64,000 nt of DNA from Orientallactaga sibirica. Taxonomy: Eukaryota; Chordata; Mammalia; Rodentia; Dipodidae. Of this stretch, positions 1 to 11,248 are shown piece after piece. Every line of letters starts with the position of its first letter. The stretch's first letter is position 1. Location: positions 868,001 through 932,000 of the forward strand of contig JAEOAD010002183.1 in assembly GCA_036365145.1 (NCBI GenBank), written 5' to 3'. The position numbers and the translations under genes were made by a program. The notes below the pieces were generated by a model. It made no database searches. It had not been told where the DNA came from and was given only the letters and a program-made list of their open reading frames with translations.

Positions 1-999
1 GTGTGTTTTTTGGGTCTTCTCCTCTCCCCCAACATTTATTCTCCATGTTCATTTCTACACAGAGTGGCTATGCTTGTTCATAAACAAAGATAAAGTACAT
101 GTTAGTATAATTTCATTTCTTCTTCATAACACAGACACTCAGGAAAGGGAAGGGAGGGAGAATCTTCACACAGTACAAAACACGATTAAATGACAACACG
201 ATGAAAACCCTTGGCATACTGTCTGCTTTGTCTTCCTGCCAGATAAAGGGTGGCATCACAGAATGAGGAACCACAACCCAAGTACACTACACAGGACAAT
301 ACTTACTTGGCTGGGGATGCTGTGCCTGAAAAAATACTCTGTTATTATTCACATTTAAATGAACAAACTATTAAATTTTGAGAGGCTGTATGAAAAGATA
401 AAATGTACACTGTCATAACATTTTACCTAGTTTATATGTAGATTACTAGAGCAATCACCTGAAAAGTCCACTTTAAAAAGGCAATACTGATTAATATGAA
501 AAAATTATACTTATTCACACCTATAAACTTAGCATCTGAGGCTAAATTTAAAAAAAAATTCCTCTCATTTACTTCATCAAATATATAGGTCCTTGGAGCA
601 AATGCAATTTGGTCCAGAAATTTTGCAACGCAGGCTCCCTTTACCCCCAAATTGCTAACTGCCAAATTAATTCAAACTTCAGTTTTCTCCCACATTTGTG
701 AAGATAGATGGAAATGCTTATATATTTCACACTATCTTTTCCAGGAAATGGTAGAGTTCATTGCACACACAAAAAAAGATTTTTCATGCTGAATATAAAT
801 CTCCAAATCTCACATATTGGCTGCATAGTATTGATTCCGTGCCTGGACAGACACATGGACATATCTCTGTACACTTGTTCTAATCTAGAGACCAAGGCCT
901 CGTGTGAAACAGAGCCTCACTCTGTATGCATGCACAATTCACTATTTCAAATAAAGAGAAATTCTATATCATGAGCAAATGTTTCAAATTTCTACTTAC
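1..999 (-). other. ENOX1: ENOX1 downstream intron start, no repeat recognised
   Basis: The sequence begins with the donor gtaagtag at 992-999 (minus strand). The remainder is AT-rich and I assign no repeat family or second exon. The next ENOX1 exon, encoding the start of the RRM, is not visible here. Confidence 0.6.
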
Positions 1000-1173
1000 T
1001 TGGATTTTGAGGAAAAAGAGTACAACTTTTGCAGTGGATTATTTCTTTAACAACGGCCACTTCTGCTGGGGGTGGAGGTGGTACCAGCCCCAGGCCTGGT
1101 ATCATTGGGTTAATGGGGGTGATTCCAGTCATCATGTTGAGGCCTGGATCAAAGCCTGGGACACAGATTGAGT
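1000..1173 (-). CDS. ENOX1: ENOX1 internal coding exon (ecto-NOX disulfide-thiol exchanger 1)
   Basis: Read on the minus strand, the exon translates from its third base without stops for 57 codons: it begins SICVPGFDPGLNMMTG, continues ITPINPMIPGLGLVPPPPP and ends EIIHCKSCTLFPQNP. I recognise this from memory as the ENOX1 segment between the N-terminal region and the RRM. The paralogue ENOX2 differs in the proline stretch. The acceptor is tgtgtctttacag and the donor is gtaagtag, both strong. Two bases (AC) complete a split Asp codon at the start and one base (A) begins a split codon at the end, as expected for D-S-I-C and P-N. ENOX proteins are cell-surface-associated hydroquinone/NADH oxidases with protein disulfide-thiol interchange activity. 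This segment includes a CxxC pair (CKSC). Two residues appear to differ from the human protein as I remember it (G for S after FDP; A for T after the proline run). The reading frames on the opposite strand over the exon are shadows. Confidence 0.93.
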
Positions 1174-1919
1174 CTGTAAAGACACAAGGTAGCAGTTTGC
1201 CTAGAGATTCTTAAGTCCATTATTTACCGTTTTTGTTATTATTCTGCAAGATTATTTGATTTTATGCCTTCTATTTTTCAGGACTGTCTCTTGGTATAAA
1301 ATGTAGCATTATAAAAAGCTACTCCAGAAGGGGAAGAAAGAGAAAATGAAAAAAGATGAACATAAAACTACACAAAAAGAAAATTACAGTACTCAAAATA
1401 TGAACAGAGCAGAGAGAAGCAGCACATGCAAGGGTAAGCCGTGCCCGTGGCTTAGTGCGGTTGCTGTGTTCTTTTTCTGATCATTAGTGCCTTGTTTACA
1501 CTGCCTCACCGTTAGAATGTAGGGAAGGTATCACGACACTGGAGCGCCCTGTGAATCTAGTTGTTAGCCTATTTTTATCAAGATAACCTTCTCACCCAAG
1601 TGACCTACATTTGAGAAAGTTCAGTTTAAATGTGCATACTTTATAATGGTTACTCAAGTCCCACCTAACCTGTTTTTCTTGGGGATAGGGTATGGGTTAG
1701 ATGCACGCAAGTGTAAAATCAGCTACATATATTTCTGAATCTAGTAGATAATCACACTCTCTCCTGATTATTCAATCAGTAATTAATTGGCCCACCCTTC
1801 TGAAAATTTTTATGTTCTGTATCAAAACAACTGAAAAATGGGAAGGAGACAAGGATAAGTTTTCTATATAAAATACTGATATTTTTTAAGTGTGATAATG
1901 AAGCAAATAATTTCAAAGG
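1174..1919. other. Unique intronic sequence
   Basis: No gene, RNA or clear repeat is recognised apart from the splice acceptor at the left edge. Confidence 0.5.
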
Positions 1920-2325
1920 TCATATGCAAATATTGGAAAGGATGTGGAAAAAAGGGAAGCCTTATATACTATTGGTGGGAATATAAATATGCATAAACAC
2001 TAGGGAAAACAAAATGACCACATAACCCAGCAATCACATTCTTAGGTATATATCCAAAGGAAATGCAGTCCAGATGTCGAGGGAGATGCCTATATTTCCA
2101 CACTTTCTGCAGCATTCTATACACATAATTATAGTTGGCCAGAAGGAATAGGTACTGGAGATCTGCTATATAGTCTGGTGACCACAGCTAGCAGTATAGT
2201 TGCATAGGTTTTAGTAATTAGCTAGACAGAGCTATTTTATATAACATGTACATAAACTTCCGAACATCATGTTGTATGTGACAAATACACTTTTATCTAC
2301 CAATTAAAATATAAAAAGCAAGCCC
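1920..2325 (+). mobile_element. Old L1 3'-end fragment
   Basis: Contains a decayed ORF2 C-terminal segment (ggatgtggaaaaaagg, then a tattggtgggaat-like motif and a 'cccagcaatcacattcttaggtatatatcc'-type stretch). A 3' UTR with tatatagtctggtgaccaca follows. It is strongly diverged, so much older than the L1 at 2526. Confidence 0.7.
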
Positions 2326-2525
2326 TCTTAAAAACAGGGGCTGTTAAAACACCACACTGCATTTGGAAGAGTTGAGGAAAGGGGATACTTCTGGGGGTTT
2401 TTCTCTTTGTCAAAAACAATACTCTCTTTGGTGGTGTGGTAATACTCCCAGGTAAACAGATAGAGGCACAGGTGTCCCCAAGAGAGAGCATAGTGACTCT
2501 ACCACTTGTAAGAAAGACACTTCCT

Positions 2526-4019
2526 GAAGGATCTCTACAATGAGAACTTTAAAAAACTCGAGCGACAAATTACAGAAGACACAAGGAAATGGAAAGACAT
2601 CCCATGCTCCTGGATTGGAAGAATCAATATTGTGAAAATGTCAATCTTACCAAAAGCAATCTATACATTTAATGCGATCCCTATTAAAATCCCAATAGCT
2701 TTCTTCACGGAAATAGAAAAAAACAATCCTAAAATTCATCTGGAAACACAAAACACCTCGAATAGCCAAAACAATTTTGCGAAACAAAAATCAGGCAGGT
2801 GGTATAACCATACCCGATTTTAAGTTATATTACAAAGCCATAGTAACAAAAACAGCATGGTACTGGCACAAGGACAGACAGGTAGATCAATGGAACAGAA
2901 TAGAAGACCCAAATATTAATCCAAGCAGCTACAGCCACCTGATTTTTGACAAAAATGCCAAAAATATTAATTGGAGAAAAGATAGCCTCTTTAACAAGTG
3001 GTGTTGGGAAAACTGGACATCGGTATGTAAAAGGATAAACATAGATCCTTGTCTTTCTCCATGTACAAGAGTCAAATCCAAATGGATCAGGGACCTTGAT
3101 ATCAGACCTGAAACTCTGAACCTGCTAGAGGAAAAAGTAGGGGAAACCCTTCAACATATTGGCATAGGTAAGGACTTTCTGAATATAACCCCAATTGCTC
3201 AGCGAATAAAATCACTAATCAACCAATGGGACCTTATGAAATTACAAAGCTTTTGTACAGCAAAGGACACTGTGAGTAGAGCAAAAAGACAACCTACAGA
3301 ATGGGAGAAAATTTTGCCAGCTATACATCTGACAGAGGATTAATATCCAGAATATACAAAGAACTCAAAAACAGAATAATAAGAATTCAAACAACCCAGT
3401 TAAAAAATGGGCTATGGAACTAAATAGAGAATTCACAGAAGATGAAATTCAGATGGCATATAAACATCTGAAAAAGTGTTCCACATCCTTAGCCATCAGG
3501 GAAATGCAAATTAAAACCACTTTGAGATTCCATTTCACTCCTGTCAGAATGGCTTCCATCAAGAAAACCAATGACAATAAGTGTTGGCGTGGATGCGGAA
3601 AAAGTGGAACACTTCTACACTGTTGGTGGGAATGTAACCTGGTCCAACCATTGTGGAAATCAGTGTGGAGGTTTTTGAGACAGCTAGAAATAGATTTACC
3701 ATATGATCCAGCTATAGCACTCCTAGGCATATATCCAGAAGACTCTTCTCACTTCCTTAGAGATACTTGCAAAACCATGTTTATTGCCGCTCTATTCACA
3801 ATAGCTAGGAAATGGAAGCAGCCTAGATGTCCCACCACAAATGAATGGATAATAAAGATGTGGTACATTTACACAATGGAGTTCTACTCAGCGATAAAGA
3901 AAAATGAAATTATGAAATTTGCAGGGAAATGGATGGATCTGGAAAGGATTATACTAAGTGAGGTAACCCAGGCTCAGAAAGCCAAACGTCACATGTTCTC
4001 TCTCATATGTGGATCCTAG
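2526..4019 (+). pseudogene. L1 ORF2 C-terminal relic
   Basis: Encodes the part of L1 ORF2p downstream of the reverse-transcriptase domain. The frame is broken: one stretch opens at 2632, a second runs 2777-3343 ([20 protein letters not shown]) and a third runs 3414-4019. The third holds the C-terminal cysteine-rich motif ([18 protein letters not shown]) and ends ...HMFSLICGS. Frame changes near 2715-2780 and 3310-3345, and a stop before 3414, make it non-functional. Endonuclease and catalytic RT segments are absent because of 5' truncation. Confidence 0.92.
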
Positions 4020-5357
4020 CTACAAATAGACAGACTTGTGTGTGAACTGGAACCAAAACTTGGTACCAGAAACCAGTAAGCTGGTAAAAGGCTATAAGGG
4101 ACGGAGGAAAGGGAAGGACTGAAGTGTATGGTATTGCACATATGTAAGTGGAAGGACTGATTACAAGGAGGGGAATGGCCTAACCAAGGCCATGGGTAGA
4201 CAATGCATAAAAGAAGGGCAAGGGGAGGGTCAATCTAATTTCAAAAGATTGTGAATAAGACTTATGTAAAACTACTTTTTGAATAATGGTACATCTAGAA
4301 GCTGTAGACTGTTACTAGAAAATTTTCAGTACCTGGGATGGGATACCTTCCAGTGAGTTGTTGGCCAAGGAGGTCCCGGTAGCCTCCAAAACATTAAAGG
4401 CTTTTGCCAAAGCCCTTGGTTTCCCCTGAGAAACAGATAGTAAGACCCTATTGCTGAAGACATCTCTTGCCTGAGAGGCAAGGTCACTGAGAAAGCAAGC
4501 TGGTGCTGAGCAGAAAACCTTCTCCCTGTAGACCAGCCAACTGAAAGCTGGAAAAGCTGCACTGCATGCAGAGTATGGGAGACAGAAGTCATCAGCAGTG
4601 AAAACAGTGGACGCTGAATATTCAAATTTGGCCAGACAGGCCCAAAGACTGAACGGGTGCAATAGTGGCATGTCTACTCGTGGGGTAACCAACTGCTCTA
4701 TAATTGGACTGAAGGCCCTCTCTACGGGAGGGAATACATACCTGGTACTGAAAAACCTAAGCAAAGTCTATGGTAGGTAAGGTCATAAGCCTTAGGGGTA
4801 TAAAGCATGCCCTTATCTAAATGTATACACTATTCCCACCAAGCTGCCCAGAAAATACTACACTTAATGCTCATATTCACATATTAATGCTACTCTCACT
4901 TCTGGTTAGAGAAGCTTCTCTTTTCAGATGGCGATGACCACTGGGATGATCCAAAAGGCAACATAGTGCTGAGAAGAAGGGATGGAGAAGTGCCCAGCAC
5001 TGAAACATCTCTGTCACACCCTCCAAGGCTCAGGGATCATTGCGGAAGAGGGGGCGGATAGAATGGAAGAGCCAAAGGAAGGGTACGACTCCCTACAATG
5101 CAACTGCCCAGACAGAAATTGGCCTTGATATCCATGACCTTGCTGTGACTAGCAATACCTCCGCAAGACCCTCATAGTAGAAGTAAAAGAGGATGACATC
5201 ATATTAAAAAAAGAGACTAATGGAGAGAGGGAGGGGATATGATGGAAAGTGGAGTTCTAAAGGGGAAGGGGGGGAGGGGAGGGAAAAATACGCACCTTTG
5301 GTATGTAAGTATGTTTTGTTGTCAATAAATATTAAAAATAAAAAAGAGAAAAAAAGA
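4020..5357 (+). other. L1 3' UTR with G-rich tract
   Basis: Non-coding 3' portion of the L1. A purine-rich block near the end (5216-5285) includes four guanine runs at 5262-5283 (aggggaagggggggaggggaggg-like), which fits a quadruplex motif. The last part, with gtatgtaagtatg and gtcaataaa, recurs at 52487-52594. Long minus-strand reading frames here are chance. Confidence 0.8.
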
Positions 5358-5489
5358 AAGAAAGACACTTCCTTTTCATCTCTTAATCTCCTTTCTGTCT
5401 CCTTAGATCTTTCCATTCTTCTTTTCTGTCCTCCTCTTGTTTTGGGTTCTCTTTTAAAGCTTGTTTCCTAGCCTATTACATGGCTTTGC

Positions 5490-5507
5490 TTTTTTTTTTT
5501 TTTTTTT
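5490..5507. repeat. Poly-T tract
   Basis: About 19 consecutive T bases without a recognisable SINE attached. Confidence 0.8.
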
Positions 5508-5769
5508 GCTTCGATATACTGAATGAATGGATAAACTCAGAGGCAGATTCAATCATAATTACATGCTTTGTTTACTAAGAAACGTGAGGATACAAGATGG
5601 CCAGCCTTTTCCTTCGAGGGAAGGGACATGGCCTTCCAATACCTACAGTGGACATGGCCATTCTCCCTCCAGATGAAACAGATTAAACCATAGACTCTGA
5701 TCTGTAACCCCAGAGGAAGTGTGTCCATTTGATTTGGTAGTGGAGTCACCCAGGTTAAGGAAAATGCTT

Positions 5770-5905
5770 CCTTTCCTCTTCTCTTCTCTTCTCTTCTCTT
5801 CTCTTCTCTTCTCTTCTCTTCTCTTCTCTTCTCTTCTCTTCTCTTCTCCTTTCCTTTTTTCCTCCTCCCCTCCCCTCCCCTCCCCTCCCCTCCTCTCTCT
5901 CTTTC

Positions 5906-5966
<61 letters not shown>

Positions 5967-5975
5967 TTTCCTTCT
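5770..5975. repeat. Compound pyrimidine microsatellite (CTCTT)n-(CCCCT)n-(CTTT)n
   Basis: Three successive all-pyrimidine repeat blocks: (CTCTT)n at about 5775-5848, a (CCCCT)n-like block at about 5864-5893, and (CTTT)n at about 5903-5965. More than 200 bases are almost pure C/T. The apparent reading frames on both strands (F/S/L-rich on plus, K/E/R-rich on minus) are translations of the repeat. Confidence 0.95.
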
Positions 5976-6460
5976 CTTTCATTCTTGTTGTATGTGTGTT
6001 TTTGAAACAGCCCTAAATGTAAATGACAACCATTTGCTTTCAGTCTCTACCCTGATAGTCTAGGCACTTCCTTTATCATTTTGGTTCTCAGATTCCTAAT
6101 CTGTGACATGGTTCCCTTTCACTGGAATATATCTTGGAGAACAGGACTCCAGGATTTTGTGACAATAGTATTCAGATCAAAGAAACGACATGAAAGTTTA
6201 GAAGTTTCAAGAATAACACTACAATTTGGTTACTTATAAAATCCTCATAAAATTTCACCGATATCATTCCAATCTTAAAGTGATTAGGTAAAGTTCTTCA
6301 TATCATAAAGCAAAAGAATGACAGAGTCAGAAAGAACTAGGTCCTAAGTCTGGCTCTATATCTAAACCTGTATCAATTTGGTGATTTCTGTTCTTTCACT
6401 TCAATAACCCAGCTTGATTTCTCACCTATACATATCACTCCTTCTATAAAATTTACCCTT

Positions 6461-6502
6461 AAAAAACAAACAAACAAACAAACAAACAAACAAACAAACA
6501 AA
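6461..6502. repeat. (AAAC)n microsatellite
   Basis: About ten AAAC units after an A run, similar to a SINE tail. No SINE body is recognised on either side. Confidence 0.85.
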
Positions 6503-7477
6503 CCAGATATGATCCAGATGCCAGTTCTAAAGAAGTTCCAGAACATACTAGTTTTCAGCCTTATGATCACTGAAATAACAAATTGGCTTCCACAGTGAAT
6601 GCATTAGAAACGGAAATAGTGATGGTGGGAATACGGGCACGCTTTGACTGGTTACTTAATCTCATTCTGTACTTGGGCTTTATCTTTTCCTCTTCTGGCC
6701 TGGCCCTCACTCTGTTTGCCAATGCAGGATGATTTAAGGCAGACGCCTCTCAGGACTGCAAACCCTGCCATGCTGCAAGCCCTGTGTATCATAATAAGCA
6801 GCTGTTTCCCACAAATGAAATGAGAAGTCCACTGCTTGCATTCTCCTTTACTTCTAACAGACAGCTGCTTTCTTTCTGGGGGCCAAATAAATAAGTACTC
6901 ATAAATGGGACAAACTGGAGTATTTCTGAGCAACTTGTTTTAGTATGCAGCAGAAGTCACTTTGCTTTCTCTGATATGCCAATATGAAGACTATGAGGTT
7001 TAATGAAGTCTGCATGGTGAGTGTAGTAGCCTGAAAGAAGCTTAGAAAAGAATTAACACTTAACATATGCTGGGCCTCAAAGGAATTCGGGCTCAGTATT
7101 TGAGTAGAGAAAGTAGGGAAGGATTACGCTTTTTTTTTTTTTTTTTTTTTAAAGAAACAACTGCTTTTTCATAATATGTGTTTAGCCTTTTTTAATAACA
7201 GCACACAAATGTATTACATACTAACTAAAAGCCAAAACAAAAAGTGCAAAAATCTGAGAAAGGCACACACACAGAAGTCACAGGTGAGAACAGAGCAATT
7301 GTAGAGCTGGTTCCTGGTCTTGTGTGGAAGTGTGGCCCTGTGAGCTTCAGGGAAACACTGCCTAGAGCTCTACTCTGGTGAAGGGGGAAGCCTGCACACA
7401 TTGTAGCATGGGATAATCCAACCAGTATTTATCAAACTTTTTTTTTAGAAATGTTGCTTACTGACAGGAAAGAGTTT
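6503..7477. other. Unique intronic sequence with a poly-T tract
   Basis: No gene seen. A run of more than 20 T bases lies at 7131-7150. Confidence 0.5.
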
Positions 7478-7479
7478 TG

Positions 7480-7822
7480 CTTTTTTGAGTGTGTGTGTAT
7501 GTGTGTGTGTGTGCATGCACATGCCACAAGTGCATGTGTAGAGACCACAGAGCAATGTCTGCATGTCAGTCCTTGCCTTCTACCTCCATTGAGGCAAAGT
7601 CTCTTATTCTCTGTTTTGTTGTTGTGCACTGCTATGTACACCAGGCTAGCTGGTCTGTTTGCTTCCAGGACATTAACCTGTCTCCACCTCTCATCTTGCT
7701 GTCAGCATGCTGAAATTACAGATGCCCACCACAGCTTCCACCTTTTATGTAGGGCCTGGAGATCTGAACTTTGGTATTACACCTTGAGTGGCAAGTGATC
7801 CACTGAGCCATCTCCTCAGCCT
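7480..7822 (-). mobile_element. Composite SINE with (TG)n tract
   Basis: Starts with (TG)n and catgcacatgccac, has a B1-like middle (gctgaaattacagatgcccacc) and ends gatccactgagccatctcctcagcc, the complement of a B2/ID-like head. It reads head to tail on the minus strand. Related copies lie at 19600, 39455 and 43117. The exact family name is uncertain. Confidence 0.7.
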
Positions 7823-8195
7823 ATTTCCAACTTTTGACATTGTGGCATGATGTTGTTCTCACCCACAATCTTCACATTCAAAAACTGTGCAATCAAGTTA
7901 CCAAAAAAAGCAAAGAAATTACCTTATAAATTTTTAAACAAATTTATAATTTTGTGTTGGTTGGAATTCATACCTAGCCTGGGCCCAACATGGTCCAGAT
8001 GCAGCCTGTGGGTCAGACACACCTGCTAGACTGTTTATAACCACTCTCTGTCCCTGGTTCCAGTGACATGGGCAGGAGGTAGAATTTTATTAATGCTTCT
8101 TGTTGGTTATCGATTCTAAGTTGGAGAAGACCAAGAAACAGAAGTCTGGATCATTAATTCATATCACAGTACCACTGTTCAGTGTTTTACCTATG

Positions 8196-8425
8196 AGAAA
8201 AACTTTTACTGGGGGGAGGTAGGTTATGAGGACTAAACCCAGGACCGTGCATATGCTGGGCAAGCCCTCTACAACTGAGAATTATATCTCAGCCTTCTTT
8301 CACCTTTTCATTTTGAGACAAGGAATCACTGAGTTGCCCAGGTTGTCTTGAATTCACTTTGTGGCCCAGGTTAGTATCAAATTTGCAGCCTCCTCATTAG
8401 CTGGGATTACAGGCTTATACCAGCA
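8196..8425 (-). mobile_element. B4-like SINE (B1 plus ID fusion)
   Basis: In reverse complement it reads as a B1-like left part (taagcctgtaatcccagcta) followed by an ID-like right part (ctgagatataattctcagttg...gggcttgcccagcatatgcac...cctgggttt). This order is typical of rodent B4 elements. Confidence 0.8.
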
Positions 8426-9829
8426 AAGTGCAGCTTGAGAGGCTTATATTTAGGATTTTACAGGGACGACAGCTGAATGAATTAGCTTCATTTATTTATT
8501 TATTAATTCATTGGGCATTTCCTGGTCACTTGCCACTGCCAGGAATGACCAAGGGTAACTATGTAAATTCCCCATTTGGAATATCACAGAGTTTAATTGG
8601 GCTCTAAGCCCAGAGAAAGGGTTAAATATGTGAGCTGAGGCTAAGGAGGGTATCCAGGAAGTGAAAAGATAGTCTAGAGTCTGACAGTATCTGTCTCCTG
8701 TAATACCATAGTGTGCACAGGACAGAGTAGCCATGAGGTATGGAGAAATGCAGGCATCTTACAGTCCAGAAGGTCCTTGCCACACAAGTTGGCAAGTTTC
8801 CCTTTGCTTTTCTCTGGAGTGGCCATCCCTACATATCAAGGGTATAGTCAGCTAGTTATATACCTTGAATGGCCTGACATACCTCCATTCCACCCCCATC
8901 CTTTCTCTTTGCAGGGTTCCCCTAGCAGTGCTTTAATCCTGTTCTGTCATTTCCAGTAGACACTTTAGTAAGAATTTCCTCTTTGAGGTGAGAGCCCTAT
9001 CCCACTGGAAAGAGAGGCAGCTGGGCCTTTTGCAGATCAAGGCTGCATACAACTAGGTCAGATGTGAGCAGGGAACCTAAGCTACAGCTGCAGGGACAGA
9101 AGCAAACTATCAGTGCCAGGAAGAAGTTTAGCCCAGAAGGCAGAACATAGAGCTCCAAGAGAATAATAAGAGGAAGGAGAGAGTAATCAGGGCAAATGGG
9201 AGTGCTGCAGATGTCATCCTGAGCCCAGTGTATCCTGACAAATGGTTGAAAACATAGATCACCAGCAGCCCACAAAAGCCTAGGCAGGATATCTACAACA
9301 TGCTTGTTCACAGAAGGCCTGTGCCTCCTGGCCCAGGGCTCTGACTCAGCCCATGTGGAACAGGGTTTGGCAACAAGAACTCAAGGCCATAGGTTAAGAA
9401 ATGCTAGGTTGTCTGGCAGATTACTTCTGCTGAGCCTCATGCTGGAGGAGCAAGAGAAGATCCAGACCAAAGAATGAGTTCCTGGGATTTGGTGAACATG
9501 GAAAATCCCACTTCTCAGACGTGTAGTTCAGGTAGAGTATAAAGCCTGTCTGGATAGGGAGGCTCATAAAACAGGGTTGTGCAGTTCTTCCTCCTGCATG
9601 AGGCCAGAGGTGCCCAGAATGTGGGCCGGGTCCCAGCACTTACAAGTGACAGAACGTCTCAAGGGACCCTGAAAAACATCCATGATGATTTCTCCTTTCA
9701 ACAGAAGAGGTACTGACTTAAAATATGACTTATTAGCACTCTACAGGGAAGCCATTTGACACAGGCATTCTGTTTCCTGGGAGTTAGGGAGCAGCGACCT
9801 TCCTGGAAAAGCCTGTGGTTGCAACTGAC
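8426..9829. other. Unique intronic sequence
   Basis: No gene or repeat recognised. Several open frames of 70-104 codons occur on both strands, with no recognisable protein. Confidence 0.5.
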
Positions 9830-9845
9830 AAAAATGGCTCTTCCA

Positions 9846-11248
9846 GATTTAATGCAATACCAATAAAAGTCCCAATTTCTTTCTTCACAGAGATAGAAAA
9901 ATGACCTCAAAATTCATATAGAATTGCAGAAGGCCTCGGATATCCAAGCATATCCTTAGCAAAAGAAACACCTCTGGAGGCATCACCATACCTGATCTAA
10001 AGTTATATTACAAAGCCATTGTAATAAAAACAACATGGTACTGGCATAAAAACAGGATGATAGACCAATGGAACAGAATCCAGGACCTGGACTTTGGGTC
10101 AAGTAACTATAGCTACTTGATATTTGACAAAGGCCCTAACAATGTAGACTGGAAAAAAGACAGTATCTTCAACAAACGGTGTTGGACAAGCTGGATAACC
10201 ATATGCAGGAAAATGAAACTCTATCCACACATTTTGCCATGCACAAAAATCAAATCCAAATTGATCAGAGACCTCAATATAAGACAGAAAATTCTGCTAC
10301 TACTGGCAGAAAAAATAAGAGGAACTTTCCACGATATAGGAGTGGGAAAAGACTTCCTGAACAAAACTTCAGTAGCTCAGGAAATTAAACAATCACTCAA
10401 CCATTGGAAGCTCATGAAGCTGAAAAGTTTTTTTCACAGACAAACATACAATAAGCAGAGTCAATAGATTACCCACAGAATGAGAGAAAAATTTTCCCGC
10501 CTATACAACTGTCAGAGGCTTAATTTCTAGAATTTACAAAAAACTCAAAAACCTAAACAATAAAAATTCAAACAATCCACTCATAAAATGGGGCAGAGAA
10601 CTGTACAGGGACTTCTCAGAGGAAGAAACACAAATGGCAAACACACACTTAAGAAAATATTCAACATCCCTAATTATCAGTAAAATGCAAATTAAAACAA
10701 CTATGACATTCCACCTTACCCCAGTAAGGATGGCAAACATTAAAAAATCTAATGAAAACAAGTGCTGGCAAGGGTATGGAGAAATAGGAACCCTCATTCA
10801 CTATTGGTGGGAATGTAAAATGGTACAACCACTATGGAAAGCAATATGGATACTCCTAAAAAGGATGACTATAGAGTTACCAACAGACCCAGTGATTCCC
10901 TTTCTGGGCATTTACCCAAAAAGCTCCAAGCCTCAGTTCAGAGAGATTTGTTCAACCATGTTTATAGCTGCTCAATTCATAATAGCTAAGAACTGGAATC
11001 AACCCAGATGTCCATCATTAGATGAACAGATGTGGTATATCTACATGATGGAATTCTACACAGCAGTAAAGAAATACGACAAAATGAAATTTGAAGAAAA
11101 ATGGTCGAACTTGGAACAGATCATCCTCAGTGAACTCACCCAATCACAGAAAGACAATTTTGCATGCTCTCACTCATCTGTGGCTCCTAACCTGTATCTG
11201 CCTGAGATGCTGACACACCTACTAAGCATCTTAAGGACTGGACAATAA
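9846..11248 (+). pseudogene. L1 ORF2 C-terminal relic (second L1)
   Basis: Open stretches at 10057-10467 (DQWNRIQDLDFGSSNYSYLI) and 10634-11248 (frame with [18 protein letters not shown] and a [14 protein letters not shown] motif) correspond to ORF2p downstream of the RT domain. Frameshifts and stops between about 10465 and 10634 break it. In the C-terminal Cys/His motif, Tyr replaces the second Cys (CWQGYG) and Tyr replaces the Cys after His (HYWWEC), so the knuckle is degraded. Confidence 0.9.

Larger units (their letters stand above)
2526..5357 (+). mobile_element. 5'-truncated L1 retrotransposon with a 16-bp TSD
   Basis: The element is bounded by a perfect 16-bp direct repeat, aagaaagacacttcct, at 2510-2525 and 5358-5373. 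It begins inside ORF2 and includes the ORF2 C-terminus and a ~1.3-kb 3' UTR. It ends in ...gtcaataaatattaaaaataaaaaag and an A-rich tail. The intact TSD and A-rich 3' end show target-primed reverse transcription in the plus orientation, antisense to ENOX1. Confidence 0.93.

Noticed and set aside
926..1214. Plus-strand open frames with W/G/P-rich translations
   Set aside because: They are shadows of the minus-strand ENOX1 exon, which has splice sites and homology.
4315..4764. 149-codon minus-strand open frame
   Set aside because: Lies antisense in the 3' UTR of an L1; no recognisable protein.
5719..6063. 114-codon F/S/L-rich frame and its K/E/R-rich opposite
   Set aside because: Translation of the pyrimidine microsatellite.
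7480..7822. Possible CRISPR-like or tandem array from repeated TG units
   Set aside because: Dinucleotide runs inside a SINE; no spaced repeats.
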